Shown piece by piece: positions 11,301 through 25,200 of a DNA stretch of 64,000 bases. How positions within the stretch are numbered: the first letter of the stretch is position 1; the number at the start of each line of letters is the position of its first letter. The stretch is from Chrysogorgia sp. JL179-B06. Lineage: Eukaryota > Cnidaria > Anthozoa > Scleralcyonacea > Chrysogorgiidae. The stretch lies in NCBI GenBank assembly GCA_035772405.1, contig JAYKKM010000125.1:1-64000 (forward strand), in the 5' to 3' direction. The notes beneath the pieces are model-generated. The model did no database searches. It was not told where the DNA came from and saw only the letters and a list, made by a program, of their open reading frames with translations. Made by a program: the position numbers and the translations under genes.

Positions 11301-14300
11301 ATTTGCTCGTCAATGCATTGTATTTGCTTGTCAATGCCTTGTATTTACTCGTCGATTCCTCGTATTTGCTCGTTGATGCCTTGTATTTGCTAGTTGATGC
11401 CTTGTATTTGCTCGTTGATGCCTTGTATTTGCTCGTCAGTGCCTTGTATTTGCTCGTCAATGCCTTGTATTTGCTAGTCAATGCCTTGTATTTGCTTGTC
11501 AATGCCTTGTATTTGCTCATCAATGCCTTGTATTTGCTCGTCAATGCCTTGTATTTGCTCGTTGAATGCCTTGTATTTCTCGTTGATGCCTTGTATTTGC
11601 TAGTCAATGCCTTCTATTTGCTTGTCAATGCCTTGTATTTGCTCGTCAATGCATTGTATTTGCTTGTTGATGCCTTGTATTTGCTCGTTGATGCCTTTTA
11701 TTTGCTCGTAAATGCCTTGTATTTGCTCGTCGATGCCATGTATTTGCTCTTCAATGCCATGTATTTGCTCGTCGATGCCTTGTATTTGCTCGTTGATGCC
11801 TTTTATTTGCTCGTTGATGCCTTTTATTTGCTCGTTGATGCCTTGTATTTGCTCGTCAGTGCCCTGTATTTGCTTGTCAATGCCTTTCATTTGCTAGTCA
11901 ATGCCTTGTATTTGCTCGTTGATGCCTTGTATTTGCTCGTTGATGCCTTGTATTTGCTCGTTCATGCCTTGTATTTGCTCGTTTCATGCCTTGTATTTGC
12001 TAGTCAATGCCTTTTATTTGCTTGTCAATGCCTTGTATTTGCTCGTCGATGCCTTGTATTTGCTCGTCAATGCCTTGTATTTCTCGTTGATGCCTTGTAT
12101 TTGCTAGTCAATGCCTTCTATTTGCTTGTCAATGCCTAGTATTTGCTCGTCAATGCATTGTATTTGCTTGTTGATGCCTTGTATTTGCTCGTTGATGCCT
12201 TGTATTTGCTCGTCAATGCCTTGTATTTGCACGTCGATGCCATGTATTTGCTCTTCGATGCCATGTATTTGCTCGTCGATGCCTTGTATTTGCTCGTTGA
12301 TGCCTTTTATTTGCTCGTTGATGCCTTTTATTTGCTCGTTGATGCCTTGTATTTGCTCGTCAGTGCCTTGTATTTGCTTGTCAATGCCTTTCATTTGCTA
12401 GTCAATGCCTTGTATTTGCTCGTTGATGCCTTGTATTTGCTCGTTGATGCCTTGTATTTGCTCGTTCATGCCTTGTATTTGCTCGTTGGTGCCTTGTATT
12501 TGCTAGTCAATGCCTTTTATTTGCTTGTCAATGCCTTGTATTTGCTTGTCAATGCCTTGTATTTGCTCGTCGATTCCTTGTATTTCTCGTTGATGCCTTG
12601 TATTTGCTAGTTGATGCCTTGTATTTGCTCGTTGATGCCTTGTATTTGCTCGTCAGTGCCTTGTATTTGCTCGTCAATGCCTTGTATTTGCTAGTCAATG
12701 CTTTGTATTTGCTTGTCAATGCCTTGTATTTGCTCATCAATGCCTTGTATTTGCTCGTCAATGCCTTGTATTTGCTCGTCAATGCCTTGTATTTGCTCGT
12801 TGGTGCCTTTTATTTGCGCGTCAATGCCTTGTATTTGCTCGTTGATGCCTTGTATTTGCTCGTTGATGCCTTGTATTTGCTCGTCATTGCCTTGTATTTG
12901 CTCGTCAATGCCTGGTATTTGCTAGTCAATGCAGTGTATTTGCTCGTTGATGCCTTGTATTTGCTACTCAATGCCTTGTATTTGCTTGTTCATGCCTTGT
13001 ATTTGCTCGTCAATGCATTGTATTTGCTCGTCAATGCCTTGTATTTGCTCGTCAATGCCTTGTATTTGCTCGTCGATGCCTTGTATTTGCTCGTTGATGC
13101 CTTGTATTTGCTCGTTCGTGCCTTTTATTTGCTTGTTGATGCCTTGTATTTGCTCGTCAGAGCCTTGTATTTGCTCGTCAATGGCCTTGTATTTGCTAGT
13201 CAGTGCCTTGTATTTGCACGTCAATGCCTTGTATTTGCTCGTCGATGCCTTGTATTTGCTCGTCGATGTCTTGTATTTGCTAGTCAATGCTTTTTATTTG
13301 CTCGTTGATGCCTTGTATTTGCTAGTCAATGCCTTCTATTTGCTTGTCAATGCCTTGTATTTGCTCGTCAATGCATTGTATTTGCTTGTTGATGCCTTGT
13401 ATTTGCTCGTTGATGCCTTGTATTTGCTCGTCAATGCCTTGTATATGTTCGTCGATGCCTTTTATTTGCTCGTCAATGCCTTGTATTTGCTCGTCAATGC
13501 CTTGTATTTGCTATTCATTGCCTTGTATTTGCTATTCATTGCCTTGTATTTGCTCGTTGATGCCTTGTATTTGCTGGTCAATGCCTTGTATTTGCTAGTC
13601 AATGCCTTGTATTTGCTAGTCAATGCCTTGTATTTGCTCGTTGATGCCTTGTATTTGCTCGTTGATGCCTTGTATTTGCTCGTTGATGCCTTGTATTTGC
13701 TCGTTGGTGCCTTGTATTTGCTAGTCAATGCCTTGTATTTGCTTGTCAATGCCTTGTATTTGCTTGTCAATGCCTTGTATTTGTTCGTCGATTCCTTGTA
13801 TTTGCTCGTTGATGCCTTGTATTTGCTAGTTGATGCCTTGTATTTGGTCGTTGATGCCGTGTATTTGCTCGTCAGTGCCTTGTATTTGCTAGTCAATGCC
13901 TTGTATTTGCTAGTCAATGCCTTGTATTTGCTCGTCAATGCCTTGTATTTGCTCGTCAATGCCTTGTATTTGCTCGTTGATGCCTTGTATTTCTCGTTGA
14001 TGCCTTGTATTTGCTCGACAATGCCTTGTATTTGCTCGTCGATGCCATGTATTTGCTCTTCGATGCCATGTATTTGCTCGTCGATGCCTTGTATTTGCTC
14101 GTCAATGCCTTGTATTTGCTCGTCAATGCCTTGTATTTCTCGTTGATGCCTTGTATTTGCTCGTTGATGCCTTGTATTTGCTTGTCAATGCCTTGTATTT
14201 GCTCGTCGATGCCATGTATTTTCTCTTCGATGCCATGTATTTGCTCGTCGATGCCTTGTATTTAAACGTTGATGCCTTGTATTTGCTCGTTGATGCCTTT

Positions 14301-16869
14301 TATTTGCTCGTTGATGCCTTGTATTTGCTCGTCAGTGCCTTGTATTTGCTTGTCAATGCCTTGTATTTGCTAGTCAATGCCTTGTATTTGCTCGTCAATG
14401 CCTTGTATTTGCTCGTCGATGCCTTGTATTTGCTCGTCGATGCCTTGTATTTGCTCGTTGATACCTTGTATTTGCTCGTTGATGCCTTGTATTTGCTCGT
14501 AGATGCCTTGTATTTGCTCGTCGATGCCTTGTATTTGCTCGTCAATGCTTTGTATTTGCTCGTCGATGCCTTGTATTTGCTCGTCGATCTCTTGTATTTG
14601 CTAGTCAATGCCTTTTATTTGCTCGTTGATGCCTTGTATTTGCTAGTCAATGCCTTGTATTTGCTTGTCAATGCCTTGTATTTGCTCGTCAATGCCTTGT
14701 ATTTGCTTGTTGATGCCATGTATTTGCTCGTTGATGCCTTGTATTTGATCGTCAATGCCTTGTATATGTTCGTCGATGCCTTTTATTTGCTAGTCAATGC
14801 CTTGTATTTGCTCGTTGATGCCTTGTATTTGCTCGTTGATGCCTTGTATTTGCTCGTTCATGCCTAGTATTTGCTCGTTGGTGCCTTGTATTTTCTAGTC
14901 CATGCCTTGTATTTGCTTGTCAATGCCTTGTATTTGCTTGTCAATGCCTTGTATTTACTCGTCGATTCCTTGTATTTGCTCGTTGATGCCTTGTATTTGC
15001 TAGTTGATGCCTTGTATTTGCTCGTTGATGCCTTGTATTTGCTCGTCACTGCCTTGTATTTGCTCGTCAATGCCTTGTATTTGCTAGTCAATGCCTTGTA
15101 TTTGCTTGTCAATGCCTTGTATTTGCTCATCAATGCCTTGTATTTGCTCGTCAATGCCTTGTATTTGCTCGTCAATGCCTTGTATTTGCTCGTTAGTGCC
15201 TTGTATTTGCGCGTCAATACCTTGTATTTGCTCGTTGATGCCTTGTATTTGCTCGTTGATGCCTTGTATTGGCTCGTCATTTCCTTGTAATTGCTCGTCA
15301 ATGCCTGGTATTTGCTAGTCAATGCAGTGTATTTGCTCGTTGATGCCTTGTATTTGCTAGTCAATGCCTTGTATTTGCTTGTCAATGCCTTGTATTTGCT
15401 CGTCAATGCCTTGCATTTGCTCGTCAATGCCTGGTATTTGCTCGTCAATGCCTTGTATTTGCTCGTCGATGCCTTGTATTTGCTCGTCAATGCCTTGTAT
15501 TTGCTCGTCGATGCCTTGTATTTGCTCGTCGATGTCTTGTATTTGTCAGTCGATGCCATGTATTTGCTCGTTGATGCCTTGTATTTGCTAGTCAATGCCT
15601 TGTATTTGCTTGTCCATGCCTTGTATTTGCTCGTCAATGCCTTGTATTTGCTTGTTGATGCCATGTATTTGCTCGTTGATGCCTTGTATTTGCTCGTTGA
15701 TGCCTTGTATTTGCTCGTTCATGCCTAGTATTTGCTCGTCGATGCCTTGTATTTGCTCGTCGATGTCTTGTATTTGCTAGTCAATGCCTTTTATTTGCTC
15801 GTTGATGCCTTGTATTTGCTAGTGAATGCCTTGTATTTGCTTGTCAATGCCTTGTATTTGCTCGTCAATGCCTTGTATTTGCTTGTTGATGCCATGTATT
15901 TGCTCGTTGATGCCTTGTATTTGCTCGTCAATGCCTTGTATATATTCGTCGATGCCTTTTATTTGCTAGTCAATGCCTTGTATTTGCTCGTTGATGCCTT
16001 GTATTTGCTCGTTGATGCCTTGTATTTGCTCGTTCATTCCTTGTATTTGCTCGTTCGTGCCTTGTATTTTCTAGTCAATGCCTTGTATTTGCTTGTCAAT
16101 GCCTTGTATTTGCTTGTCAATGCGTTGTATTTACTCGTCGATTCCTTGTATTTGCTCGTTGATGCCTTGTATTTGTTAGTTGATGCCTTGTATTTGCTCG
16201 TTGATGCCTTGTATTTGCTCGTCAGTGCCTTGTATTTGCTCGTCAATGCCTTGTATTTGCTAGTCAATGCCTTGTATTTGCTTGTCAATGCCTTGTATTT
16301 GCTCATCAATGCCTTGTATTTGCTCGTCAATGCCTTGTATTTGCTCGTCAATGCCTTGTATTTGCTCGTTGATGCCTTGTATTTGCTAGTCAGTGCCTTC
16401 TATTTGCTTGTCAATGCCTTGTATTTGCTCGTCAATGCATTGTATTTGCTTGTTGATTCCTTGTATTTGCTCGTTGATGCCTTGTATTTGCTCGTCAATG
16501 CCTTGTATTTGCTCGTCGATGCCATGTATTTGCTCTTCGATGCCATGTATTTGCTCGTCGATGCCTTGTATTTGCTCGTTGATGCCTTTTATTTGCTCGT
16601 TGATGCCTTTTATTTGCTCGTTGATGCCTTGTATTTGCTCGTCAGTGCCTTGTATTTGCTTGTCAATGCCTTTCATTTGCTAGTCAATGCCTTGTATTTG
16701 CTCGTTGATGCCTTGTATTTGCTCGTTCATGCCTTGTATTTGCTCGTTGGTGCCTTGTATTTGCTAGTCAATGCCTTGTATTTGCTTGTCAATGCCGTGT
16801 ATTTGCTTGTCAATGCCTTGTATTTGCTCGTCGATTCCTTGTATTTGTTCGTTGATGCCTTGTATTTGC

Positions 16870-19555
16870 TAATGATGCCTTGTATTTGCTCGTTGATGCC
16901 TTGTATTTGCTCGTCAGTGCCTTGTATTTGCTCGTCAATGCCTTGTATTTGCTAGTCAATGCCTTGTATTTGCTTGTCAATGCCTTGTATTTGCTCATCA
17001 ATGCCTTGTATTTGCTCGTCAATGCCTTGTATTTGCTCGTCAATGCCTTGTATTTGCTCGTTGGTGCCTTGTATTTGCGCGTCAATGCCTTGTATTTGCT
17101 CGTTGATGCCTTGTATTTGCTCGTTGATGCCTTGTATTTGCTCGTCATTGCCTTGTATTTGCTCGTCAATGCCTGGTATTTGCTAGTCAATGCAGTGTAT
17201 TTGCTCGTTCATGCCTTGTATTTGCTAGTCAATGCCTTGTATTTGCTTGTTCATGCCTTGTATTTGCTCGTCAATGCATTGTATTTGCTCGTCAATGCCT
17301 TGTATTTGCTCGTCAATGCCTTGTATTTGCTCGTCGATGCCTTGTATTTGCTCGTTGATGCCTTGTATTTGCTCGTTGATGCCTTTTATTTGCTCGTTGA
17401 TGCCTAGTATTTGCTCGTCAGAGCCTTGTATTTGCTCGTCAATGCCTTGTATTTGCTATTCATTGCCTTGTATTTGCTATTCGTTGCCTTGTATTTGCTC
17501 GTTGATGCCTTGTATTTGCTGGTCAATGCTTGTATTTGCTAGTCAATGCCTTGTATTTGCTAGTCAATGCCTTGTATTTGCTCGTTGATGCCTTGTATTT
17601 GCTCGTTGATGCCTTGTATTTCCTAGTCAATCTAGTGTATTTGCTCGTTGATGCCTTGTATTTGCTAGTCAATGCCTTGTATTTGCTCGTCAATGCCTTG
17701 TATTTGCTCGTCAATGCCTTGTATTTGCTCGTTGGTGCCTTGTATTTGCGCGTCAATGCCTTGTATTTGCTCGTCAATGCATTGTATTTGCTTGTTGATG
17801 CCTTGTATTTGCTCGTTGATGCCTTGTATTTGCTCGTCAATGGCTTGTATATGTTCGTCGATGCCTTTTATTTGCTCATCAATGCCTTGTATTTGCTCGT
17901 CAATGCCTTGTATTTGCTCGTCAATGCCTTGTATTTGCTCGTTAGTGCCTTGTATTTGCGCGTCAATACCTTGTATTTGCTCGTTGATGCCTTGTATTTG
18001 CTCGTTGATGCCTTGTATTTGCTCGTCATTTCCTTGTAATTGCTCGTCAATGCCTGGTATTTGCTAGTCAATGCAGTGTATTTGCTCGTTGATGCCTTGT
18101 ATTTGCTAGTCAATGCCTTGTATTTGCTTGTCAATGCCTTGTATTTGCTCGTCAATGCCTTGTATTTGCTCGTCAATGCCTTGTATTTGCTCGTCAATGC
18201 CTTGTATTTGCTCGTCGATGCCTGTATTTGCTCGTCAATGCCTTGTATTTGCTCGTCGATGCCTTGTATTTGCTCGTCGATATCTTGTATTTGTCAGTCA
18301 ATGCCTTTTATTTGCTCGTTGATGCCTTGTATTTGCTAGTCAATGCCTTGTATTTGCTTGTCAATGCCTTGTATTTGCTCGTCAATGCCTTGTATTTGCT
18401 TGTTGATGCCATGTATTTGCTCGTTGATGCCTTGTATTTGCTCGTTGATGCCTTGTATTTGCTCGTTCATGCCTAGTATTTGCTCGTTGGTGCCTTGTAT
18501 TTTCTAGTCAATGCCTTGTATTTGCTTGTCAATGCCTTGTATTTGCTTGTCAATGCCTTGTATTTACTCGTCGATTCCTTGTATTTGCTCGTTGATGCCT
18601 TGTATTTGCTAGTTGATGCCTTGTATTTGCTCGTTGATGCCTTGTATTTGCACGTCAGTGCCTTGTATTTGCTCGTCAATGCCTTGTATTTGCTAGTCAA
18701 TGCCTTGTATTTGCTTGTCAATGCCTTGTATTTGCTCATCAATGCCTTGTATTTGCTCGTCAATGCCTTGTATTTGCTCGTCAATGCCTTGTATTTGCTC
18801 GTTAGTGCCTTGTATTTGCGCGTCAATACCTTGTATTTGCTCGTTGATGCCTTGTATTTGCTCGTTGATGCCTGGTATTTGCTCGTCATTTCCTTGTAAT
18901 TGCTCGTCAATGCCTGGTATTTGCTAGTCAATGCAGTGTATTTGCTCGTTGATGCCTTGTATTTGCTAGTCAATGCCTTGTATTTGCTTGTCAATGCCTT
19001 GTATTTGCTCGTCAATGCCTTGTATTTGCTCGTCAATGCCTTGTATTTGCTCGTCAATGCCTTGTGTTTGCTCGTCGATGCCTTGTATTTGCTCGTCAAT
19101 GCCTTGTATTTGCTCGTCGATGCCTTGTATTTGCTCGTCGATGTCTTGTATTTGTCAGTCAATGCCTTTTATTTGCTCGTTGATGCCTTGTATTTGCTAG
19201 TCAATGCCTTGTATTTGCTTGTCAATGCCTTGTATTTGCTCGTCAATGCCTTGTATTTGCTTGTTGATGCCATGTATTTGCTCGTTGATGCCTTGTATTT
19301 GCTCGTCAATGCCTTGTATATGTTCGTCGATGCCTTTTATTTGCTAGTCAATGCCTTGTATTTGCTCGTTGATGCCTTGTATTTGCTCGTTGATGCCTTG
19401 TATTTGCTCGTTCATGCTTTGTATTTGCTCGTTGGTGCCTTGTATTTGCTAGTCAATGCCTTGTATTTGCTTGTCAATGCCTTGTATTTGCTTGTCAATG
19501 CCTTGTATTTGCTCGTCGATTCCTTGTATTTGCTCGTTGATGCCTTGTATTTGCT
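16870..19555 (+). repeat. 2,686-bp higher-order unit, copy 1
   Basis: Every internal landmark of this stretch recurs exactly 2,686 bp later (128 monomers minus two bases). Examples are CTAGTCAATCTAGTG near 17,623, TATATGTTCG at 17,848, the one-base-short GATGCCTGTATT near 18,220 and ATTTGTCAGTC near 18,290. I noticed only scattered single-base differences from copy 2, near 17,404, 17,473, 17,832, 18,872 and 19,065. Within each copy a shorter internal repeat of 860 bp is visible (18,040 and 18,900). Confidence 0.93.
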
Positions 19556-22241
19556 AGTTGATGCCTTGTATTTGCGCGTTGATGCCTTGTATTTGCTCGT
19601 CAGTGCCTTGTATTTGCTCGTCAATGCCTTGTATTTGCTTGTCAATGCCTTGTATTTGCTTGTCAATGCCTTGTATTTGCTCATCAATGCCTTGTATTTG
19701 CTCGTCAATGCCTTGTATTTGCTCGTCAATGCCTTGTATTTGCTCGTTGGTGCCTTGTATTTGCGCGTAAATGCCTTGTATTTGCTCGTTGATGCCTTGT
19801 ATTTGCTCGTTGATGCCTTGTATTTGCTCGTCATTGCCTTGTATTTGCTCGTCAATGCCTGGTATTTGCTAGTCAATGCAGTGTATTTGCTCGTTCATGC
19901 CTTGTATTTGCTAGTCAATGCCTTGTATTTGCTTGTTCATGCCTTGTATTTGCTCGTCAATGCATTGTATTTGCTCGTCAATGCCTTGTATTTGCTCGTC
20001 AATGCCTTGTATTTGCTCGTCGATGCCTTGTATTTGCTCGTTGATGCCTTGTATTTGCTCGTTGATGCCTTTTATTTGCTCGTTGATGCCTTGTATTTGC
20101 TCGTCAGAGCCTTGTATTTGCTCGTCAATGCCTTGTATTTGCTATTCATTGCCTTGTATTTGCTATTCGTTGACTTGTATTTGCTCGTTGATGCCTTGTA
20201 TTTGCTGGTCAATGCTTGTATTTGCTAGTCAATGCCTTGTATTTGCTAGTCAATGCCTTGTATTTGCTCGTTGATGCCTTGTATTTGCTCGTTGATGCCT
20301 TGTATTTCCTAGTCAATCTAGTGTATTTGCTCGTTGATGCCTTGTATTTGCTAGTCAATGCCTTGTATTTGCTCGTCAATGCCTTGTATTTGCTCGTCAA
20401 TGCCTTGTATTTGCTCGTTGGTGCCTTGTATTTGCGCGTCAATGCCTTGTATTTGCTCGTCAATGCATTGTATTTGCTTGTTGATGCCTTGTATTTGCTC
20501 GTTGATGCCTTGTATTTGCTCGTCAATGCCTTGTATATGTTCGTCGATGCCTTTTATTTGCTCATCAATGCCTTGTATTTGCTCGTCAATGCCTTGTATT
20601 TGCTCGTCAATGCCTTGTATTTGCTCGTTAGTGCCTTGTATTTGCGCGTCAATACCTTGTATTTGCTCGTTGATGCCTTGTATTTGCTCGTTGATGCCTT
20701 GTATTTGCTCGTCATTTCCTTGTAATTGCTCGTCAATGCCTGGTATTTGCTAGTCAATGCAGTGTATTTGCTCGTTGATGCCTTGTATTTGCTAGTCAAT
20801 GCCTTGTATTTGCTTGTCAATGCCTTGTATTTGCTCGTCAATGCCTTGTATTTGCTCGTCAATGCCTTGTATTTGCTCGTCAATGCCTTGTATTTGCTCG
20901 TCGATGCCTGTATTTGCTCGTCAATGCCTTGTATTTGCTCGTCGATGCCTTGTATTTGCTCGTCGATATCTTGTATTTGTCAGTCAATGCCTTTTATTTG
21001 CTCGTTGATGCCTTGTATTTGCTAGTCAATGCCTTGTATTTGCTTGTCAATGCCTTGTATTTGCTCGTCAATGCCTTGTATTTGCTTGTTGATGCCATGT
21101 ATTTGCTCGTTGATGCCTTGTATTTGCTCGTTGATGCCTTGTATTTGCTCGTTCATGCCTAGTATTTGCTCGTTGGTGCCTTGTATTTTCTAGTCAATGC
21201 CTTGTATTTGCTTGTCAATGCCTTGTATTTGCTTGTCAATGCCTTGTATTTACTCGTCGATTCCTTGTATTTGCTCGTTGATGCCTTGTATTTGCTAGTT
21301 GATGCCTTGTATTTGCTCGTTGATGCCTTGTATTTGCACGTCAGTGCCTTGTATTTGCTCGTCAATGCCTTGTATTTGCTAGTCAATGCCTTGTATTTGC
21401 TTGTCAATGCCTTGTATTTGCTCATCAATGCCTTGTATTTGCTCGTCAATGCCTTGTATTTGCTCGTCAATGCCTTGTATTTGCTCGTTAGTGCCTTGTA
21501 TTTGCGCGTCAATACCTTGTATTTGCTCGTTGATGCCTTGTATTTGCTCGTTGATGCCTTGTATTTGCTCGTCATTTCCTTGTAATTGCTCGTCAATGCC
21601 TGGTATTTGCTAGTCAATGCAGTGTATTTGCTCGTTGATGCCTTGTATTTGCTAGTCAATGCCTTGTATTTGCTTGTCAATGCCTTGTATTTGCTCGTCA
21701 ATGCCTTGTATTTGCTCGTCAATGCCTTGTATTTGCTCGTCAATGCCTTGTATTTGCTCGTCGATGCCTTGTATTTGCTCGTCAATGCCTTGTATTTGCT
21801 CGTCGATGCCTTGTATTTGCTCGTCGATGTCTTGTATTTGTCAGTCAATGCCTTTTATTTGCTCGTTGATGCCTTGTATTTGCTAGTCAATGCCTTGTAT
21901 TTGCTTGTCAATGCCTTGTATTTGCTCGTCAATGCCTTGTATTTGCTTGTTGATGCCATGTATTTGCTCGTTGATGCCTTGTATTTGCTCGTCAATGCCT
22001 TGTATATGTTCGTCGATGCCTTTTATTTGCTAGTCAATGCCTTGTATTTGCTCGTTGATGCCTTGTATTTGCTCGTTGATGCCTTGTATTTGCTCGTTCA
22101 TGCTTTGTATTTGCTCGTTGGTGCCTTGTATTTGCTAGTCAATGCCTTGTATTTGCTTGTCAATGCCTTGTATTTGCTTGTCAATGCCTTGTATTTGCTC
22201 GTCGATTCCTTGTATTTGCTCGTTGATGCCTTGTATTTGCT
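19556..22241 (+). repeat. 2,686-bp higher-order unit, copy 2
   Basis: Nearly identical tandem copy of 16,870-19,555. Even rare one-base deletions are preserved, so the duplication is younger than those mutations. Similarity continues a little past 22,241 (the phase GATGCCTTGTATTTGCGCG at 19,560 and 22,246 matches) and then gives way within a few hundred bases to diverged A2 sequence. Diverged relatives upstream (14,871 against 18,480, 3,609 bp apart) show that the amplification started from an existing A2 motif. Confidence 0.93.
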
Positions 22242-25200
22242 AGTTGATGCCTTGTATTTGCGCGTTGATGCCTTGTATTTGCTCGTCAGTGCCTTGTATT
22301 TGCTCGTCAATGCCTTGTATTTGCTGTCAATGCCTTGTATTTGCTTGTCAATGCCTTGTATTTGCTCATCAATGCCTTGTATTTGCTCGTCAATGCCTTG
22401 TATTTGCTCGTCAATGCCTTGTATTTGCTCGTTGGTGCTTGTATTTGCGCGTCAATGCCTTGTATTTGATCGCTGATGCCTTGTATTTGCTCGTTGATGC
22501 CTTGTATTTGCTCGTCATTTCCTTGTATTTGCTCGTCAATGCCTGGTATTTGCTAGTCAATGCAGTGTATTTGCTCGTTGATGCCTTGTATTTGCTAGTC
22601 AATGCCTTGTATTTGCTTGTCAATGCCTTGTATTTGCTCGTCAATGCCTTGTATTTGCTCGTCAATGCCTTGTATTTGCTCGTCAATGCCTTGTATTTGC
22701 TCGTCGATGCCTTGTATTTGCTCGTTGATGCCTTGTATTTGCTCGTTGATACCTTTTTTTTGCTCGTTGATGCCATGTATTTGCTCGTCAGTGCCTTGTA
22801 TTTGCTCGTCAATGCCTTGTATTTGCTAGTCAATGCCTTGTATTTGCTCGTCAATGCCTTGTATTTGCTAGTCGATGCCTTGTATTTGCTCGTCGATGTC
22901 TTGTATTTGCTAGTCAATGCCTTTTATTTGCTCGTTGATGCCTTGTATTTGCTAGTCAATGCCTTGTATTTGCTTGTCAATGCCTTGTATTTGCTTGTCA
23001 ATGCATTGTATTTGCTTGTTGATGCCTTGTATTTGCTCGTTGATGCCTTGTATTTGCACGTCAATGCCTTGTATATGTTCGTCGATGCCTTTTATTTGCT
23101 CGTCAATGCCTTGTATTTGCTCGTCAATGCCTTGTATTTGCTATTCATTGCCTTGTATTTGCTATTCATTGCCTTGTATTTGCTCGTTGATGCCTTGTAT
23201 TTGCTGGTCAATGCCTTGTATTTGCTAGTCAATGCCTTGTATTTGCTAGTCAATGCCTTGTATTTGCTCGTTGATGCCTTGTATTTGCTCGTTGATGCCT
23301 TGTATTTCCTAGTCAATGCAGTGTATTTGCTCGTCGATGCCTTGTATTTGCTAGTCAATGCCTTGTATTTGCTTGTCAATGCCTTGTATTTGCTAGTCAA
23401 TGCCTTGTTTTTGCTCGTCAATGCCTTGTATTTGCTCGTCAATGCCTTGTATTTGCTCGTTGATGCCTTGTATTTGCTCGTTGATGCCTTGTATTTGCTC
23501 GTTGATGCCTTGTATTTGCTCGTCAATGCCTTGTATTTGCTCGTCGATGCCATGTATTTACTCTTCGATGCCATGTATTTGCTCGTCGATGCCTTGTATT
23601 TGCTCGTTGATGCCTTGTATTTGCTCGTTGATGCCTTTTATTTGCTCGTCAGTGCCTTGTATTTGCTTGTCAATGCCTTGTATTTGCTAGTCAATACCTT
23701 GTATTTTCTCGTCAATGCCTTGTATTTGCTCGTCGATGCCTTGTATTTGCTCGTCGATGCCTTGTATTTGCTCGTTGATACCTTGTATTTGCTCGTTGGT
23801 GCCTTGTATTTGCTCGTAGATGCCTTGTATTTGCTCGTCGATGCCTTGTATTTGCTCGTCAATGCCTTGTATTTGCTCGTCGATGCCTTGTATTTGCTCG
23901 TCGATGTCTTGTATTTGCTAGTCAATGCCTTTTATTTGCTCGTTGATGCCTTGTATTTGCTAGTCAATGCCTTGTATTTGCTTGTCAATGCCTTGTATTT
24001 GCTCGTCAATGCCTTGTATTTGCTTGTTGATGCCATGTATTTGCTCGTTGATGCCTTGTATTTGCTCGTCAATGCCTTGTATATGTTCGTCGATGCCTTT
24101 TATTTGCTAGTCAATCCCTTGTATTTGCTCGTTGATGCCTTGTATTTGCTCGTTGATGCCTTGTATTTGCTCGTTCATGCTTTGTATTTGCTCGTTGGTG
24201 CCTTGTATTTGCTAGTCAATACCTTGTATATGCTTGTCAATGCCTTGTATTTGCTTGTCAATGCCTTGTATTTGCTCGTCGATTCCTTGTATTTGCTCGT
24301 TGATGCCTTGTATTTGCTAGTTGATGCCTTGTATTTGCTGGTTGAAGCCTTGTATTTGCTCGTCAGTGCCTTGTATTTGCTCGTCAATGCCTTGTATTTG
24401 CTAGTCAATGCCTTGTATTTGCTTGTCAATGCCTTGTATTTGCTCATCAATGCCTTGTATTTGCTCGTCAATGCCTTGTATTTGCTCGTGAATGCCTTGT
24501 ATTTGCTCGTTGATGCCTTGTATTTGCTCGTTGATGCCTTGTATTTGCTCGTCAATGCCTTGTATTTGCTCGTCGATGCCATGTATTTGCTCTTCGATGC
24601 CTTGTATTTGCTAGTCAATGCCTTGTATTTGCTCGTCAATGCCTTGTATTTGCTCGTCGATGCCTTGTATTTGCTCGTCGATGCTTGTATTTCTCGTTGA
24701 TACCTTGTATTTGCTCGTTGATGCCTTGTATTTGCTCGTAGATGCCTTGTATTTGCTCGTCGATGCCTTGTATTTGCTCGTCAATGCCTTGTATTTGCTC
24801 GTCGATGCCTTGTATTTGCTCGTCGATGTCTTGTATTTGCTAGTCAATGCCTTTTATTTGCTCGTTGATGCCTTGTATTTGCTAGTCAATGCCTTGTATT
24901 TGCTTGTCAATGCCTTGTATTTGCTCGTCAATGCCTTGTATTTGCTTGTTGATGCCATGTATTTGCTCGTTGATGCCTTGTATTTGCTCGTCAATGCCTT
25001 GTATATGTTCGTCGATGCCTTTTATTTGCTAGTCAATGCCTTGTATTTGCTCGTTGATGCCTTGTATTTGCTCGTTGATGGCTTGTATTTGCTCGTTCAT
25101 GCTTTGTATTTGCTCGTTGTTGCCTTGTATTTTCTAGTCAATTCCTTGTATTGGCTTGTCAATGCCTTGTATTTGCTTGTCAATGCCTTGTATTTACTCG

